Positions 19,730 through 28,387 of a stretch of DNA of 64,000 nt are shown here, in pieces (position 1 is the stretch's first letter; every line of letters starts with the position of its first letter). The notes under the pieces were generated by a model, which was not told where the DNA came from, did no database searches, and saw nothing but the letters and a program-made list of their open reading frames with translations. The DNA is from Sandaracinobacteroides sp041909755 (GTDB taxonomy: Bacteria; Pseudomonadota; Alphaproteobacteria; Sphingomonadales; Sphingomonadaceae). The translations under genes and the position numbers were made by a program. The stretch spans positions 1 to 64,000 of the forward strand of contig NZ_JAYRCW010000002.1 in the NCBI RefSeq assembly GCF_041909755.1. The letters are read 5' to 3'.

Positions 19730-19773
19730 TGCATGCCTCCTCCCGCGAAACCCACTGGACAAGCTTAAAGCCA

Positions 19774-19785
19774 TTAGTAAACTAA
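19774..19785. promoter_or_regulatory. MarR-type operator candidate, site 2
   Basis: TTAGT-AA-ACTAA is a perfect 5-2-5 inverted repeat and the best copy of the shared motif. It lies between the divergent DUF3237 gene (start 19729) and TonB receptor gene (start 19858), so one bound protein could control both. Confidence 0.6.
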
Positions 19786-19787
19786 GG

Positions 19788-19802
19788 GTCAATCAGATTG
19801 AC
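19788..19802. promoter_or_regulatory. GTCAATC palindrome, copy 1
   Basis: GTCAATC-A-GATTGAC is a perfect 7-1-7 inverted repeat beginning two bases after operator site 2. It contains TTGAC, so it could overlap a -35 box for the TonB receptor gene. A near-identical copy lies at 28327-28341 before a GST gene. Confidence 0.5.
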
Positions 19803-19857
19803 GGATGAGGACCGGAGATCCCGTACCGTCGACGAACCACTCAAGGGAGGATTCCGA

Positions 19858-22101
19858 ATGAAGTCCTGCAACTGGATTCTGCTGTCCAGCGTGGCCGCTG
19901 CGGCCATGCTGGCTGCTGCGCCTGCCGCCGCTGAAGACGCCGACCAGGCGGAAACCGCCGCCGTCGACACGCCATCGGGCGGGTCCACCGACATCATCGT
20001 CACTGCCACCAAGCGCGCGCAGAATGTGCAGGACGTGCCGATCTCGATGGTGGTCGTGTCGGGTGAACAGCTTTCGAAGTTCAATGTCGCCGATGCCCGG
20101 GCGATGATGAACTACACGCCGAACGTCTTCGTGCAGACGACAGCTGGCAACAATGTGATCTACATCCGTGGCTTCGGCTCGCCGCCGGCGAACTTCGCCT
20201 TCGACCAGTCCGTCTCGCTCTATGTCGATGGCATCTATGCCGGCCGCTCGCGGCAGGCGGAATCGCCCTTCTTCGATCTGGAGCGGGTGGAAGTGCTGCG
20301 CGGTCCGCAGGGCGCGCTGTTCGGCAAGAACACCGCGGCCGGCGCCGTCAGCGTCGTGTCCGCCGGGCCAACGCGGGAATTCGAGGGAAAGGTGTCCGGC
20401 CTGTACAGCTTCGACATGAAGGGCCCGGACATTTCCGGCTATTTCGCCGGCCCCATTTCCGAAACGCTCGGCTTCCGCGTCGCCTATAATGTCGTCCGGC
20501 AAGACGGCTATATCTACAACCGCGCGACCGATCAGGACGATCCGAAGCTGGAACAGGAAACCGTTCGCGGCACGCTGAAGTGGGAGCCTTCGGACCAGTT
20601 CGACTACACCGCCAAGGTGCAATATTCGAACCGGCGCTATTCGGGCGGCATCTCCGTCTCCAGCTCGCTCACCGGCCCGCAGGATCCGCAGGAAGATCGC
20701 TATCTGGAAGAGTCTGCGCTGGGGCCGGAGGGCATCTGGAACAAGTCGTGGATGATTTCCGGCACCGGAAACATCCAGTTCGGGGATTACACGCTCACGC
20801 TGATCACCGGTTACAGCAAGTTCGACGCCAACATCGTCAACGGTTTCGATCAGACGATCCCCAACAGTGGCGGGGCTATCACCAACAACAGCGTTTACAA
20901 CAGCTTCCCCGAAAAATTCGATCAGTTCTCCCAGGAAATCCGCCTGCTGTCCCCCACCGGCAAGCGCTTCGAGTATATCGTTGGCGCCTATTGGGATTAT
21001 GGGAATTACGAGCTGCAGCAGCTGCAGGGCTTCAATATCCTGAACCTGTTCGGCAACCCCTATTTCGGCCGCATCGACAGCGTGTTCAATCAACGCGCCG
21101 AATCCTATTCGGTGTTCGGTCAGGGGACCTTCAACTTCAACGACGACCTGCGCCTGATCGGAAGCCTGCGCTACACCCACGCCAGCAAGCGCGGCAGCTT
21201 CGCTTCGCGACTGGTCTATGGCCCGTTCGCGATCCGGCCCATCTCCAGCGCGCGTGGCGCGATCGACGAAAGCAATGTCGATCCGTCGTTCACGCTGCAA
21301 TATGACTTCACCGACGACATCATGGGGTATGCCACCTATGGTCAGGGGTCGAAGTCGGGCGGCTTCGTGTCCAACACGCTGGGCACCACCGACAAGACCT
21401 TCACCTTCAAGCCGGAAAAATCGACCAACTACGAGGCCGGCATCCGCTCGACGCTGTTCGACCGCAAGGTGGTCGCCAACGTCTCCATCTACAAGACGAC
21501 GTTCGAGGATCTGCAGGTGTCCGTCTATCAGCCGGCCACCTCCAGCTACCTGACGGGGAACGCGGCCAGCGCCACCTCGAAGGGCATCGAAGGCTCGCTC
21601 GCCGTCTATCCCGTGCCCAATTTCGACATCACCGGCTCCGCCTCCTATCAGGATGTGAAGTATGATGATTATCCGGGCGCGGCCTGCCTTGCCTCGCAGC
21701 CGTCCACCTGCACCCCGGCCACAAACAACCTTGCCGGATACCCTGTCGCCTATGCCTCCAAGTTCACCGGCAACATCACGGCGCATGCGCGCTTCGACAT
21801 GGGCGACAACTTCAAGTTCGACATCACCGGGGTGGTCGCCGGGCGTTCGAAGTTCTTCAACTCCGACAACCAGAGCCCGACCTTCGGCGTGCAGAAGGGC
21901 TATGCCAAGGTCGACCTTCGGGTCCAGTTCGGCGACCAGGCGGATCGCTGGTACCTCGCCTTCGTGGGCAAGAACCTGACGAATGAGCGGACGACCGGCA
22001 GCGCCTTCAACCTGCCGGCGCCGATCACCGCGGCGCCGCGCGCGATCCTCTACCTGGAGCCGACGCGGAACCTCGCGGTCGAGGCCGGCTTCAAGTTCTG
22101 A
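19858..22101 (+). CDS. TonB-dependent outer-membrane receptor
   Basis: A 747-residue receptor expected to import a bulky substrate across the outer membrane using TonB energy. The start at 19858 gives a signal peptide (MKSCNWILLSSVAAAAMLAA, then APAAAE) and has GGGAGG upstream. The TonB box region DIIVTATKRAQNVQDVPIS, a plug with NVIYIRGFGSPPANFAF and LRGPQGALFGKNTAAGAV, and a beta-barrel ending in aromatic Phe (AGFKF) follow. It leads SnoaL-like and GST genes. The ligand is probably the compound degraded by this block, not a siderophore, because catabolic genes surround it. Confidence 0.9.
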   Translation: MKSCNWILLSSVAAAAMLAAAPAAAEDADQAETAAVDTPSGGSTDIIVTATKRAQNVQDVPISMVVVSGEQLSKFNVADARAMMNYTPNVFVQTTAGNNVIYIRGFGSPPANFAFDQSVSLYVDGIYAGRSRQAESPFFDLERVEVLRGPQGALFGKNTAAGAVSVVSAGPTREFEGKVSGLYSFDMKGPDISGYFAGPISETLGFRVAYNVVRQDGYIYNRATDQDDPKLEQETVRGTLKWEPSDQFDYTAKVQYSNRRYSGGISVSSSLTGPQDPQEDRYLEESALGPEGIWNKSWMISGTGNIQFGDYTLTLITGYSKFDANIVNGFDQTIPNSGGAITNNSVYNSFPEKFDQFSQEIRLLSPTGKRFEYIVGAYWDYGNYELQQLQGFNILNLFGNPYFGRIDSVFNQRAESYSVFGQGTFNFNDDLRLIGSLRYTHASKRGSFASRLVYGPFAIRPISSARGAIDESNVDPSFTLQYDFTDDIMGYATYGQGSKSGGFVSNTLGTTDKTFTFKPEKSTNYEAGIRSTLFDRKVVANVSIYKTTFEDLQVSVYQPATSSYLTGNAASATSKGIEGSLAVYPVPNFDITGSASYQDVKYDDYPGAACLASQPSTCTPATNNLAGYPVAYASKFTGNITAHARFDMGDNFKFDITGVVAGRSKFFNSDNQSPTFGVQKGYAKVDLRVQFGDQADRWYLAFVGKNLTNERTTGSAFNLPAPITAAPRAILYLEPTRNLAVEAGFKF

Positions 22102-22105
22102 CGGC

Positions 22106-22588
22106 ATGAGCGCCGCCGCTTACCTTGACAGGCAAGCGGCGGCGGATGCCGTGCTGGCCTATGCCGAGGCGCTCGACGCCCGCGACTGGGCCGCGTTCCG
22201 GGCGCTGTTCACCAACGAGATCCGGCTGGACTATGGTGCCATCGGATCGGTGGTCGGGCCGATAAGCGCCGACGAATGGACGGCCCGCTGCCGCTCTCTC
22301 GAAGGCTTTGCCGCCACCGCCCACCGCCTGCACAATATCCGCGCGCATGTGGACGGTGATGGCGCGCGCGCGTCGAGCATCGTCGACGCCGCGCATTTCG
22401 TTGAGATCGGGGGCGAGATGCGCATGGGCGACCTGATCGGGCGCTACTCCCATGACCTTGTGCGGGACGGCGGGTGGAAGATCGCGGGCGTCACGCTTTC
22501 CGTCAGCGGCTATCCCGCCGGGCGCGCCGCCTTCGAAGCCGTATTCACCGCGGCACGCGCCAACCATGCGGAAAGGCAGGCCCGATGA
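22106..22588 (+). CDS. SnoaL-like protein (nuclear transport factor 2 fold)
   Basis: A 160-residue SnoaL-like protein (AYAEALDARDWAAFRALFT, then RLHNIRAHVDGD and MGDLIGRYSHDLVRDGGWKI). The start at 22106 lies 4 bases after the receptor stop; the longer frame overlaps the receptor gene. Members of this fold are dehydratases, isomerases or cyclases in catabolic clusters; no reaction is claimed. Its stop overlaps the GST start (ATGA). Confidence 0.8.
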   Translation: MSAAAYLDRQAAADAVLAYAEALDARDWAAFRALFTNEIRLDYGAIGSVVGPISADEWTARCRSLEGFAATAHRLHNIRAHVDGDGARASSIVDAAHFVEIGGEMRMGDLIGRYSHDLVRDGGWKIAGVTLSVSGYPAGRAAFEAVFTAARANHAERQAR

Positions 22589-23295
22589 TCGACGTCTATT
22601 TCACGCCCACGCCCAACGGCCACAAGATCTCCATCATGCTGGAGGAAGTCGGCCTGCCGCACCAGCTGCTGAAGATGGACATGCTGGCCGGCGACCATCT
22701 GACGCCCGATTACCGGCGCATCAATCCCAACGGACGGCTGCCGGCCATCGTGGATCATGCGCCGGTCGGCGGCGGCGCCCCACTGCCGGTGTTCGAGAGC
22801 GGAGCGATCCTGTTGTATCTGGCCGAGAAGAGCGGGCAGCTGATGCCGGCCGATCCGCGCCGCCGCAGCCAGGCGCAGCAATGGCTGATGTGGCAGATGG
22901 CGAGCTTCGGGCCGATGCAGGGGCAGGCGCATCATTTCATCCGCTATGCGCCAGAGGGGCAGGACTATCCGGTGGCGCGCTATCGCAACGAGACGATCCG
23001 CCTGCTGCATGTGCTGAACGGCCGCCTGAAGGAGGCCGAATATCTGGCCGGCGATTACAGCATCGCCGACATCGCCTGCTGGCCCTGGACGCGGGCCATC
23101 CGCGCCATCGGGCTGACGCTGGATGACTTTCCCGATGTCGCACGCTGGTTCGCGGCCATCGGAGAGCGCCCCGCCGTGCAGCGCGGCACCGACGTGAAGA
23201 ATGCCGCAAACCTGTCCAGCGCGCGGCCCGTGCTGACGGAAGAGCAATGGTCGAACCTGTTCGGCACCAACATGCTGGCGGCGCCGACGCGCTAG
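22585..23295 (+). CDS. Nu-type glutathione S-transferase (paralogue 3)
   Basis: A 236-residue GST with TPTPNGHK near residue 7, NGRLPAIVD, FESGAILLYLAEKSG and a DYSIADIACW C-terminal motif. Start at 22585 within the ATGA overlap with the SnoaL-like gene. It is the most canonical of the three Nu-type copies. The stop TAG is shared palindromically (CTAG, 23292-23295) with the convergent SDR gene. Proposed role: glutathione-dependent bond cleavage or thiol transfer on the imported substrate. Confidence 0.88.
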   Translation: MIDVYFTPTPNGHKISIMLEEVGLPHQLLKMDMLAGDHLTPDYRRINPNGRLPAIVDHAPVGGGAPLPVFESGAILLYLAEKSGQLMPADPRRRSQAQQWLMWQMASFGPMQGQAHHFIRYAPEGQDYPVARYRNETIRLLHVLNGRLKEAEYLAGDYSIADIACWPWTRAIRAIGLTLDDFPDVARWFAAIGERPAVQRGTDVKNAANLSSARPVLTEEQWSNLFGTNMLAAPTR

Positions 23296-24059
23296 ACCGT
23301 GTCGGCCGTGCCCCATTGATGCTCGATACGGCCGTCGATCTTGCGCACGGCAACCCAGTCTCCGCCCTTGCGGCTGTCGTCCGTGACGAGGGCGATCATT
23401 CCGTCCGCGATATCCTCGGGCCGGCAGGCCTCGTTGTTCGCAAGCACGTTCAGCATCCAGTCCGACGGGCCGTCGGCGCCTGTCTTGTTGAGGATGGGCG
23501 TGTCGGTGAGGCCGGGCAGCACGCCCAGCACGCGGACGTTCCACCGCGCATGAAGTCCGGCGCAGCAGCGGGTGAACATCATCACCCCGGCCTTGGTGGT
23601 GGCGTACATCGCATCATGGAAGCCGGTGCCGAGCGCGACGGTGGAGACCGTGTTGACGATGACGCCCCCGCCGCGCGCGTGCATGGCCTGTGCGGCGATC
23701 TGGGTCGCGATCACGAGCGAGCCGAGGTTCACGTCGATGATCCAGCCCAGGCGGCCGACATCCGCTTCGGGAAACTGCGGGCCGCCCGCAACCACCCCGG
23801 CATTGTTGTGCAGGATGTCCACGTCGCCATGGGCGCGGAACCAGCTTTCGGTCGCGGACAGATCGGCCAGATCAAGGCGGTGAACGGTCGCGATCGCGCC
23901 CAATTCGCGCACCTGCCGCGCCGTCTCCTCCAGCCCCGGCCCATCGATGTCGACAAGCGCGATCCCGGCGGCCCCTGCACGCGCAAGCGCAACGGCGCTG
24001 GCGCGACCGATACCAGCGGCCGACCCGGTGACGATGGCCGTTTTCGCGCAGATATCCAT
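23292..24059 (-). CDS. Short-chain dehydrogenase/reductase (SDR)
   Basis: A 255-residue classical SDR, NAD(P)-dependent alcohol/ketone oxidoreductase. The cofactor motif VTGSAAGIGRA is near residue 10, HNNAGVV near 83 and the catalytic YATTK follows. The start at 24059 has GGAGGAGGGG nine bases upstream, so the upstream in-frame codons are discounted. It diverges from the MFS carrier gene across operator site 3. In beta-ether pathways enzymes of this type oxidise the alpha-hydroxyl; that role here is inference. Confidence 0.87.
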   Translation of the reverse strand: MDICAKTAIVTGSAAGIGRASAVALARAGAAGIALVDIDGPGLEETARQVRELGAIATVHRLDLADLSATESWFRAHGDVDILHNNAGVVAGGPQFPEADVGRLGWIIDVNLGSLVIATQIAAQAMHARGGGVIVNTVSTVALGTGFHDAMYATTKAGVMMFTRCCAGLHARWNVRVLGVLPGLTDTPILNKTGADGPSDWMLNVLANNEACRPEDIADGMIALVTDDSRKGGDWVAVRKIDGRIEHQWGTADTV

Positions 24060-24122
24060 TTCTCCCCTCCTCCTTTTGACCGCCATCCCACGCCCATTCG
24101 TAAAGCACATTGACAGATAAAC

Positions 24123-24134
24123 TTAAATACCTAA
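24123..24134. promoter_or_regulatory. MarR-type operator candidate, site 3
   Basis: TTAAA-TA-CCTAA followed by GCA, in the gap between the divergent SDR (start 24059) and MFS (start 24175) genes. TTGACA at 24110-24115 lies just upstream on the + strand and is a fitting -35, which would place the site over the -10 region of the MFS operon promoter. Weakest copy of the motif in the left half. Confidence 0.48.
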
Positions 24135-24174
24135 GCATTTTCGGGAGGACGCGGAGAACCGCCTGGGGAGAGAG

Positions 24175-25482
24175 ATGACGGAACCGACCGCCGTGCTGGA
24201 GGCTGGGGCTGCTGACGGGTCGCAGACCGACCGTTCGCTGGAAATTCGCCGCACGGTGGCGCTGGCGATGCTGTTCCTGGTTGGCACCATCAACTTCGTG
24301 GACCGTCAGCTGCTGAGCGTGCTGGTGGAGCCGATCCGGGCCGATATGCAGTTCAGCGACACCCAGTTCGGGCTGCTGACGGGGCTTGCCTTCGCGCTTT
24401 TCTATGCGGCGATGGGGGTTCCCGTTGCCATGCTGGCCGACCGCTGGAACCGGGTGAAGCTGATCGCGATCTGCTGCGTGGTGTGGAGCGGCTTCACCGC
24501 CGCCTGCGGGCTGGTTTCCAACTTCTGGCAACTCGCGCTCATGCGCTTCGGCGTGGGCGCCGGCGAATCCGGCGGCACGGCGCCTTCGCTGTCGGTGCTG
24601 GCGGATTATTACCCGGCGGCCCGGCGGCCGCTGATCATCGCCATCTTCACCCTGAACGGCCCGTTCGGCGTGTTCGTGGGGGCGGCGTTCGGCGGCTGGG
24701 CCGCGCACAGCATCGGCTGGCGCAATGCCTTCCTGCTGATCGGGGCCGTCGGCATCCTCGTCGCGCCGCTGCTCTACCTGCTTGTGCGCGAACCGGCGCG
24801 CGGCGCGATGGACGGGCACAAGCCGGCCGACACCGCCCTTCCCTTCCTCCAGAGCCTTGCCATGTTCGTCAGCCGCCCGTCGCTCAGGCTGGTGATGATC
24901 GGCAGCGGCCTGTCGGCCTTCGTCAGCTATGGCATGCTGAACTGGATCCCCGCCTATCTGATGCGCACGCAGGGAATGCCGATCTCCGCGATGGCGACCT
25001 GGTTCGCGCCCGCCGCCGGCATCACATTCGGCATCGGCATGCTGGGCGGCGGCTGGCTGGTCACGCACCTCGCCGCCCGGTCACCCCGCGCCTATGGGCT
25101 GATCCCCGCGATCGCCAGCCTCATCATCGCGCCCTCCCTGATCGCGGCCCTTATGGCCGACAGCTGGCAGCTATCGCTGGCGCTGATGATGATCCCGATG
25201 GCGGCCTGCACCGCCTATGTGGCGCCCGCCCTTGCGCTTGTGCAGAACCTCACGCCGCCGCGTTCGCGGGCGACGGCGGCGGCCGTGCTGATGCTGATGT
25301 TCAACATCGTCGGCCTTGGCCTGGGGCCGCTGTTCGTCGGCGGCGTCAGCGATTGGCTGAAGCCCGTGCATGGCGATGCCAGCCTGCGCTGGGCGCTGAT
25401 GACATTGGTGCCGTTCGCGATTGCGGCGGCCGTGGCGCAGCTGGCGATGACACGCCACCTTGAAAAGGATCTGGCGGAATGA
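24175..25482 (+). CDS. MFS transporter, spinster-like
   Basis: A 435-residue major facilitator with 12 predicted membrane helices. The N-terminal NFVDRQLLSVLVEPI and the ADRWNRVK loop between helices 2 and 3 match the MFS_1/spinster-like group common in sphingomonads. GGGGAGAGAG lies just before the ATG. It heads a seven-gene operon (24175-29624) and probably imports the catabolic substrate or a breakdown product across the inner membrane. Confidence 0.88.
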   Translation: MTEPTAVLEAGAADGSQTDRSLEIRRTVALAMLFLVGTINFVDRQLLSVLVEPIRADMQFSDTQFGLLTGLAFALFYAAMGVPVAMLADRWNRVKLIAICCVVWSGFTAACGLVSNFWQLALMRFGVGAGESGGTAPSLSVLADYYPAARRPLIIAIFTLNGPFGVFVGAAFGGWAAHSIGWRNAFLLIGAVGILVAPLLYLLVREPARGAMDGHKPADTALPFLQSLAMFVSRPSLRLVMIGSGLSAFVSYGMLNWIPAYLMRTQGMPISAMATWFAPAAGITFGIGMLGGGWLVTHLAARSPRAYGLIPAIASLIIAPSLIAALMADSWQLSLALMMIPMAACTAYVAPALALVQNLTPPRSRATAAAVLMLMFNIVGLGLGPLFVGGVSDWLKPVHGDASLRWALMTLVPFAIAAAVAQLAMTRHLEKDLAE

Positions 25483-26360
25483 CCGATGTTGCCGGCAAGA
25501 CCGCGTTCATCACCGGCGGCGCCAGCGGGCTGGGGCTCGCCACAGCGCGGGCGCTTGCGGCAAGGGGCGCATCGCTGGTGCTGGCCGACATCGACACCGA
25601 CCGGGTGACGGCGGCCGCGAGGGACCTCTCCGATGCGGGCGCACGGGCCATGGGCGTGACGCTGGATGTCACCAGCGAAGCCGGCTGGGCAGCCGCAGGA
25701 GAGGCCGCGCGCGCCTTTGGCCCTGTCAGCATCCTGTTCAGCAATGCGGGCGTCGGCGGCGGGTCGGGGCCGTTCGAACGATATGACACCGAGGTATGGC
25801 GCTGGAACTATGCGGTGAACGCGCACGCCCATCTCTATGCCTGCCGCACCTTCCTGGGGGACATGAAGGCCAGCGGAAATCCGGCGCACCTCGTCATCAC
25901 TTCGTCGATGGTCGCGATCGTGCCGCCGCCGATCTCGGTCGCCTACATCAGCTCCAAATATGCGACGCTGGGGATCGCCATGGCGCTCAGGAACGAACTG
26001 GCGCCAACCCGTGTCGGCATCTCGGTGCTGATGCCGGGCATGTCGGCCACGCGGATCGTGGAAACCACGCGCGATCTTCGACCGGCAGAGGTGGAAGCGG
26101 GGCAGGCGGCGGCGACCAGCCAGGCGATGCAGGGCGTGCTGGCGGGCGGCATGTCGCCGGCGCGGATCGGCGAGCGGGTCGTGCGGGCGATCGAGGACGA
26201 CGAGTTCTGGATCTTCACCCACCCGGAGTGGAAGGACATGGCCGAGGCGGTGACGGGCGACATGCTGGCGGCCTTCGGCCCATCGGCCGACCCGGATTAC
26301 CGTGGTGACGACATCGCGGGGCTGATCGCGGCCAATGGCGGCCGCATGTTCGGACGCTGA
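25479..26360 (+). CDS. Short-chain dehydrogenase/reductase (SDR)
   Basis: A 293-residue SDR with ITGGASGLGLA near residue 10, FSNAGVGGG near 86, catalytic Ser in ITSSMVAI and YISSK. It overlaps the MFS stop by four bases. The C-terminal tail of about 90 residues is longer than in minimal SDRs and may close over a bulky substrate. Second gene of the operon. Confidence 0.87.
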   Translation: MTDVAGKTAFITGGASGLGLATARALAARGASLVLADIDTDRVTAAARDLSDAGARAMGVTLDVTSEAGWAAAGEAARAFGPVSILFSNAGVGGGSGPFERYDTEVWRWNYAVNAHAHLYACRTFLGDMKASGNPAHLVITSSMVAIVPPPISVAYISSKYATLGIAMALRNELAPTRVGISVLMPGMSATRIVETTRDLRPAEVEAGQAAATSQAMQGVLAGGMSPARIGERVVRAIEDDEFWIFTHPEWKDMAEAVTGDMLAAFGPSADPDYRGDDIAGLIAANGGRMFGR

Positions 26361-26371
26361 GGAGGACGGAA

Positions 26372-26761
26372 ATGGCGGAACAGGACGAGATCCGGGCAAT
26401 GGCGACGCGCTTCTTCGACGCCATCGAGCAGGGCGACATCGAAACCATGCAGGCAAGCTTCACGCCCGACGCCGAGATCTGGCACAACACCGACGAACTG
26501 ATCGTGACCCCTGAACAGACGGCGAAGACGCTGACCGGCATGGTCGCCCGCATCACCGACCGCGAATATGCCGACCGGCGGCTGACCACATTCCCCGGCG
26601 GCTTCGTCCAGCAGCATGTGCTGAAGGGAAAGCGCACGCACGACGGCGGATTGGTGCGCCTGCCCTGCGCCATCATCTGCCGGGTCGTCGATGGCAGGAT
26701 CACCCGGCTGGACGAGTATTTCGACTCTGCCCATGTCGCCGAATTCCGCAAATTTGCCTGA
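26372..26761 (+). CDS. SnoaL-like protein
   Basis: A 129-residue NTF2-fold protein (RFFDAIEQGDIETMQASF, RVVDGRITRLDEYFDSAHV). GAGGAGGACGG precedes the ATG. It lies third in the MFS operon; a dehydratase or isomerase role is possible but not shown. Confidence 0.78.
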   Translation: MAEQDEIRAMATRFFDAIEQGDIETMQASFTPDAEIWHNTDELIVTPEQTAKTLTGMVARITDREYADRRLTTFPGGFVQQHVLKGKRTHDGGLVRLPCAIICRVVDGRITRLDEYFDSAHVAEFRKFA

Positions 26762-26771
26762 GGAGGCCCGA

Positions 26772-27416
26772 ATGCCAATCCTGCGCCAGGTTCCGCGCGC
26801 CGAAGTCACCAACGAAACGGTGCTGGCCTATTACAACCGCCTGTTCGGAGACCGCGATCCCGTCGCCGAGCCGGGAACCGCCACCGGCACGCCCGGCGAC
26901 TGGTGGACGGTCTATGCGCTGGCGCCCGACATCTTCAAGCATGCGATCGACGGCTTCGCGGTCTATCGCCACCCGGACCGCAAGATCGATCCGGTGCTGC
27001 GCGAACTGGGCCAGACCCGCGCCGGCTGGGTGAAGCAGAGCCAGTTCGTCTTTTCCCAGCATTGCAAGTCGCTGCGCGGCCTCGGGGTCAGCGAGGAAAA
27101 GATCGCCGGCATCCCCTTCTGGCAGGTGGCGGACTGCTACAACGACCAGGAGCGCGCCGTGCTCGCCTATGCCGATTGCCTCAGCCAGGCCGGCGGCCGC
27201 GTGCCGGACGAGGTGTTCGCCAAGCTCAAGAGCTTCTGGAGCGACGAGCAGATCTTCGAATTCACCTACATCACCTGCCTCTATGACATGCATGCCGTGA
27301 TCACGCGCGCGCTCCGGATGGAGTATGACAATCGCACGGATCCCATCGTGGAAATCGCCGCGCCGGAGGGCTTCAGCGCCGCCGACTTCCTGAGCGCCCC
27401 GCGTCCCAGGGAATGA
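26772..27416 (+). CDS. Carboxymuconolactone decarboxylase-like (AhpD fold) protein
   Basis: A 214-residue protein with the AhpD/CMD fold, recognisable in VKQSQFVFSQHCKSLRGLG, which supplies one Cys and His (near residue 97) instead of the CxxC of peroxidatic AhpD. The start at 26772 follows AGGAGG. Relatives decarboxylate muconolactones or act as peroxidases. Its place next to an SMP-30 lactonase-like gene fits lactone processing, but this is inference. Confidence 0.8.
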   Translation: MPILRQVPRAEVTNETVLAYYNRLFGDRDPVAEPGTATGTPGDWWTVYALAPDIFKHAIDGFAVYRHPDRKIDPVLRELGQTRAGWVKQSQFVFSQHCKSLRGLGVSEEKIAGIPFWQVADCYNDQERAVLAYADCLSQAGGRVPDEVFAKLKSFWSDEQIFEFTYITCLYDMHAVITRALRMEYDNRTDPIVEIAAPEGFSAADFLSAPRPRE

Positions 27417-28387
27417 GCGGTTACGGCACCCCCGAAGTGGTCGCGACCGGCCTTCGCTTTCCCGAAGGCCCGGTGGCGCTGGCCGACGGATCGGTGCTGC
27501 TGGTCGAAATCGCCCGCGGAACGCTGACGCGCGTTTCGCCGGACGGCACGCTTGCGGTGGTGGCCGAGCTGGGCGGTGGCCCGAACGGGCTGGCGATCGG
27601 TCCCGACGGCGCCGCCTATGTGTGCAACAACGGCGGCTTCCAGTGGCACGAAGCCGGCGGGCTTCTGTTCCCCGGCCACGCTGCGAACGACAAGGCTTGC
27701 GGCAGCATCCAGCGCGTCGATCTGACGACGGGGGACGTGACGACGCTGTATGACAGCTTCGAGGGCGAGCGGCTGAAAGGGCCGAACGACCTGGTGTTCG
27801 ATGCCCATGGCGGCTTCTGGTTCAGCGACCATGGGCAGGTTCGTGACAGCGGCCGGGATCATGGCGCGCTCTATCATGCAGCCGCAGACGGCTCGCGCAT
27901 CAGCCGGCAGCGGGCGCAGATGATGGGGCCGAATGGCGTCGGGCTTTCAGCCGACGGCCGCACCCTGTTCGTCAGCGAGACGATGACCGCCCGGCTCTGG
28001 GCGATGGAGATTGTCTCGCCCGGCGTGCTTGCGCCGCCCGGCCCCTGGTCCCCGGGGCGGTTTATCGGAACGCCGCCGGCCTTCCGCCTGCTGGACAGTC
28101 TGGCGGTCGAGGAATCCGGGCATGTCTGCGTGGCGACGATGGTGGAAGGCGGGATCAGCATCTTCGGGCCGGATGGCGACCAGGCATTTCTGCCCCTGCC
28201 CGACATCGGCATCACCAACATCTGCTTCGGCGGGCCCGACAGGCGGGACGCCTATGTGACCGCCTCGACCACCGGCACCCTCTATCGCATCCGCTGGCCG
28301 AGGCCGGGGGTACCATTGCACAATTCGTCAATCAAATTGACGATTGCCGGCGAATGGCCGTATAGAGAGGCAAGAGGACGGGCATGA
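27413..28387 (+). CDS. SMP-30/gluconolactonase-like hydrolase
   Basis: A 324-residue six-bladed beta-propeller of the SMP-30 family. Metal-site residues are visible as Glu in FPEGPV (about 18), Asn in KGPNDLVF and Asp in LLDSLAVE. It overlaps the CMD-like gene by four bases and the next GST gene by four. Family members hydrolyse sugar and other lactones. The last 22 residues (from HNSSIKLT) look unlike the family and are encoded by DNA that also carries a promoter and palindrome for the GST gene. Confidence 0.85.
   Translation: MSGYGTPEVVATGLRFPEGPVALADGSVLLVEIARGTLTRVSPDGTLAVVAELGGGPNGLAIGPDGAAYVCNNGGFQWHEAGGLLFPGHAANDKACGSIQRVDLTTGDVTTLYDSFEGERLKGPNDLVFDAHGGFWFSDHGQVRDSGRDHGALYHAAADGSRISRQRAQMMGPNGVGLSADGRTLFVSETMTARLWAMEIVSPGVLAPPGPWSPGRFIGTPPAFRLLDSLAVEESGHVCVATMVEGGISIFGPDGDQAFLPLPDIGITNICFGGPDRRDAYVTASTTGTLYRIRWPRPGVPLHNSSIKLTIAGEWPYREARGRA
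28327..28341. promoter_or_regulatory. GTCAATC palindrome, copy 2
   Basis: GTCAATC-A-AATTGAC, differing from the palindrome at 19788 by a single base. It lies inside the 3' end of the SMP-30 gene, 42 bases before the GST start, and overlaps a -35 box. Confidence 0.5.
28337..28366 (+). promoter_or_regulatory. Candidate internal promoter for GST gene
   Basis: TTGACG (28337-28342), an 18-base spacer and TATAGA (28361-28366) form a good sigma-70-type promoter 17 bases before the GST start at 28384. The -35 overlaps palindrome copy 2, so the last two genes of the operon may have their own control. Confidence 0.45.

Noticed and set aside
19789..22107. 772-codon minus-strand frame opposite the TonB receptor gene
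   Set aside because: No domain or start signal; the + strand has a signal peptide, TonB plug motifs and a ribosome-binding site.
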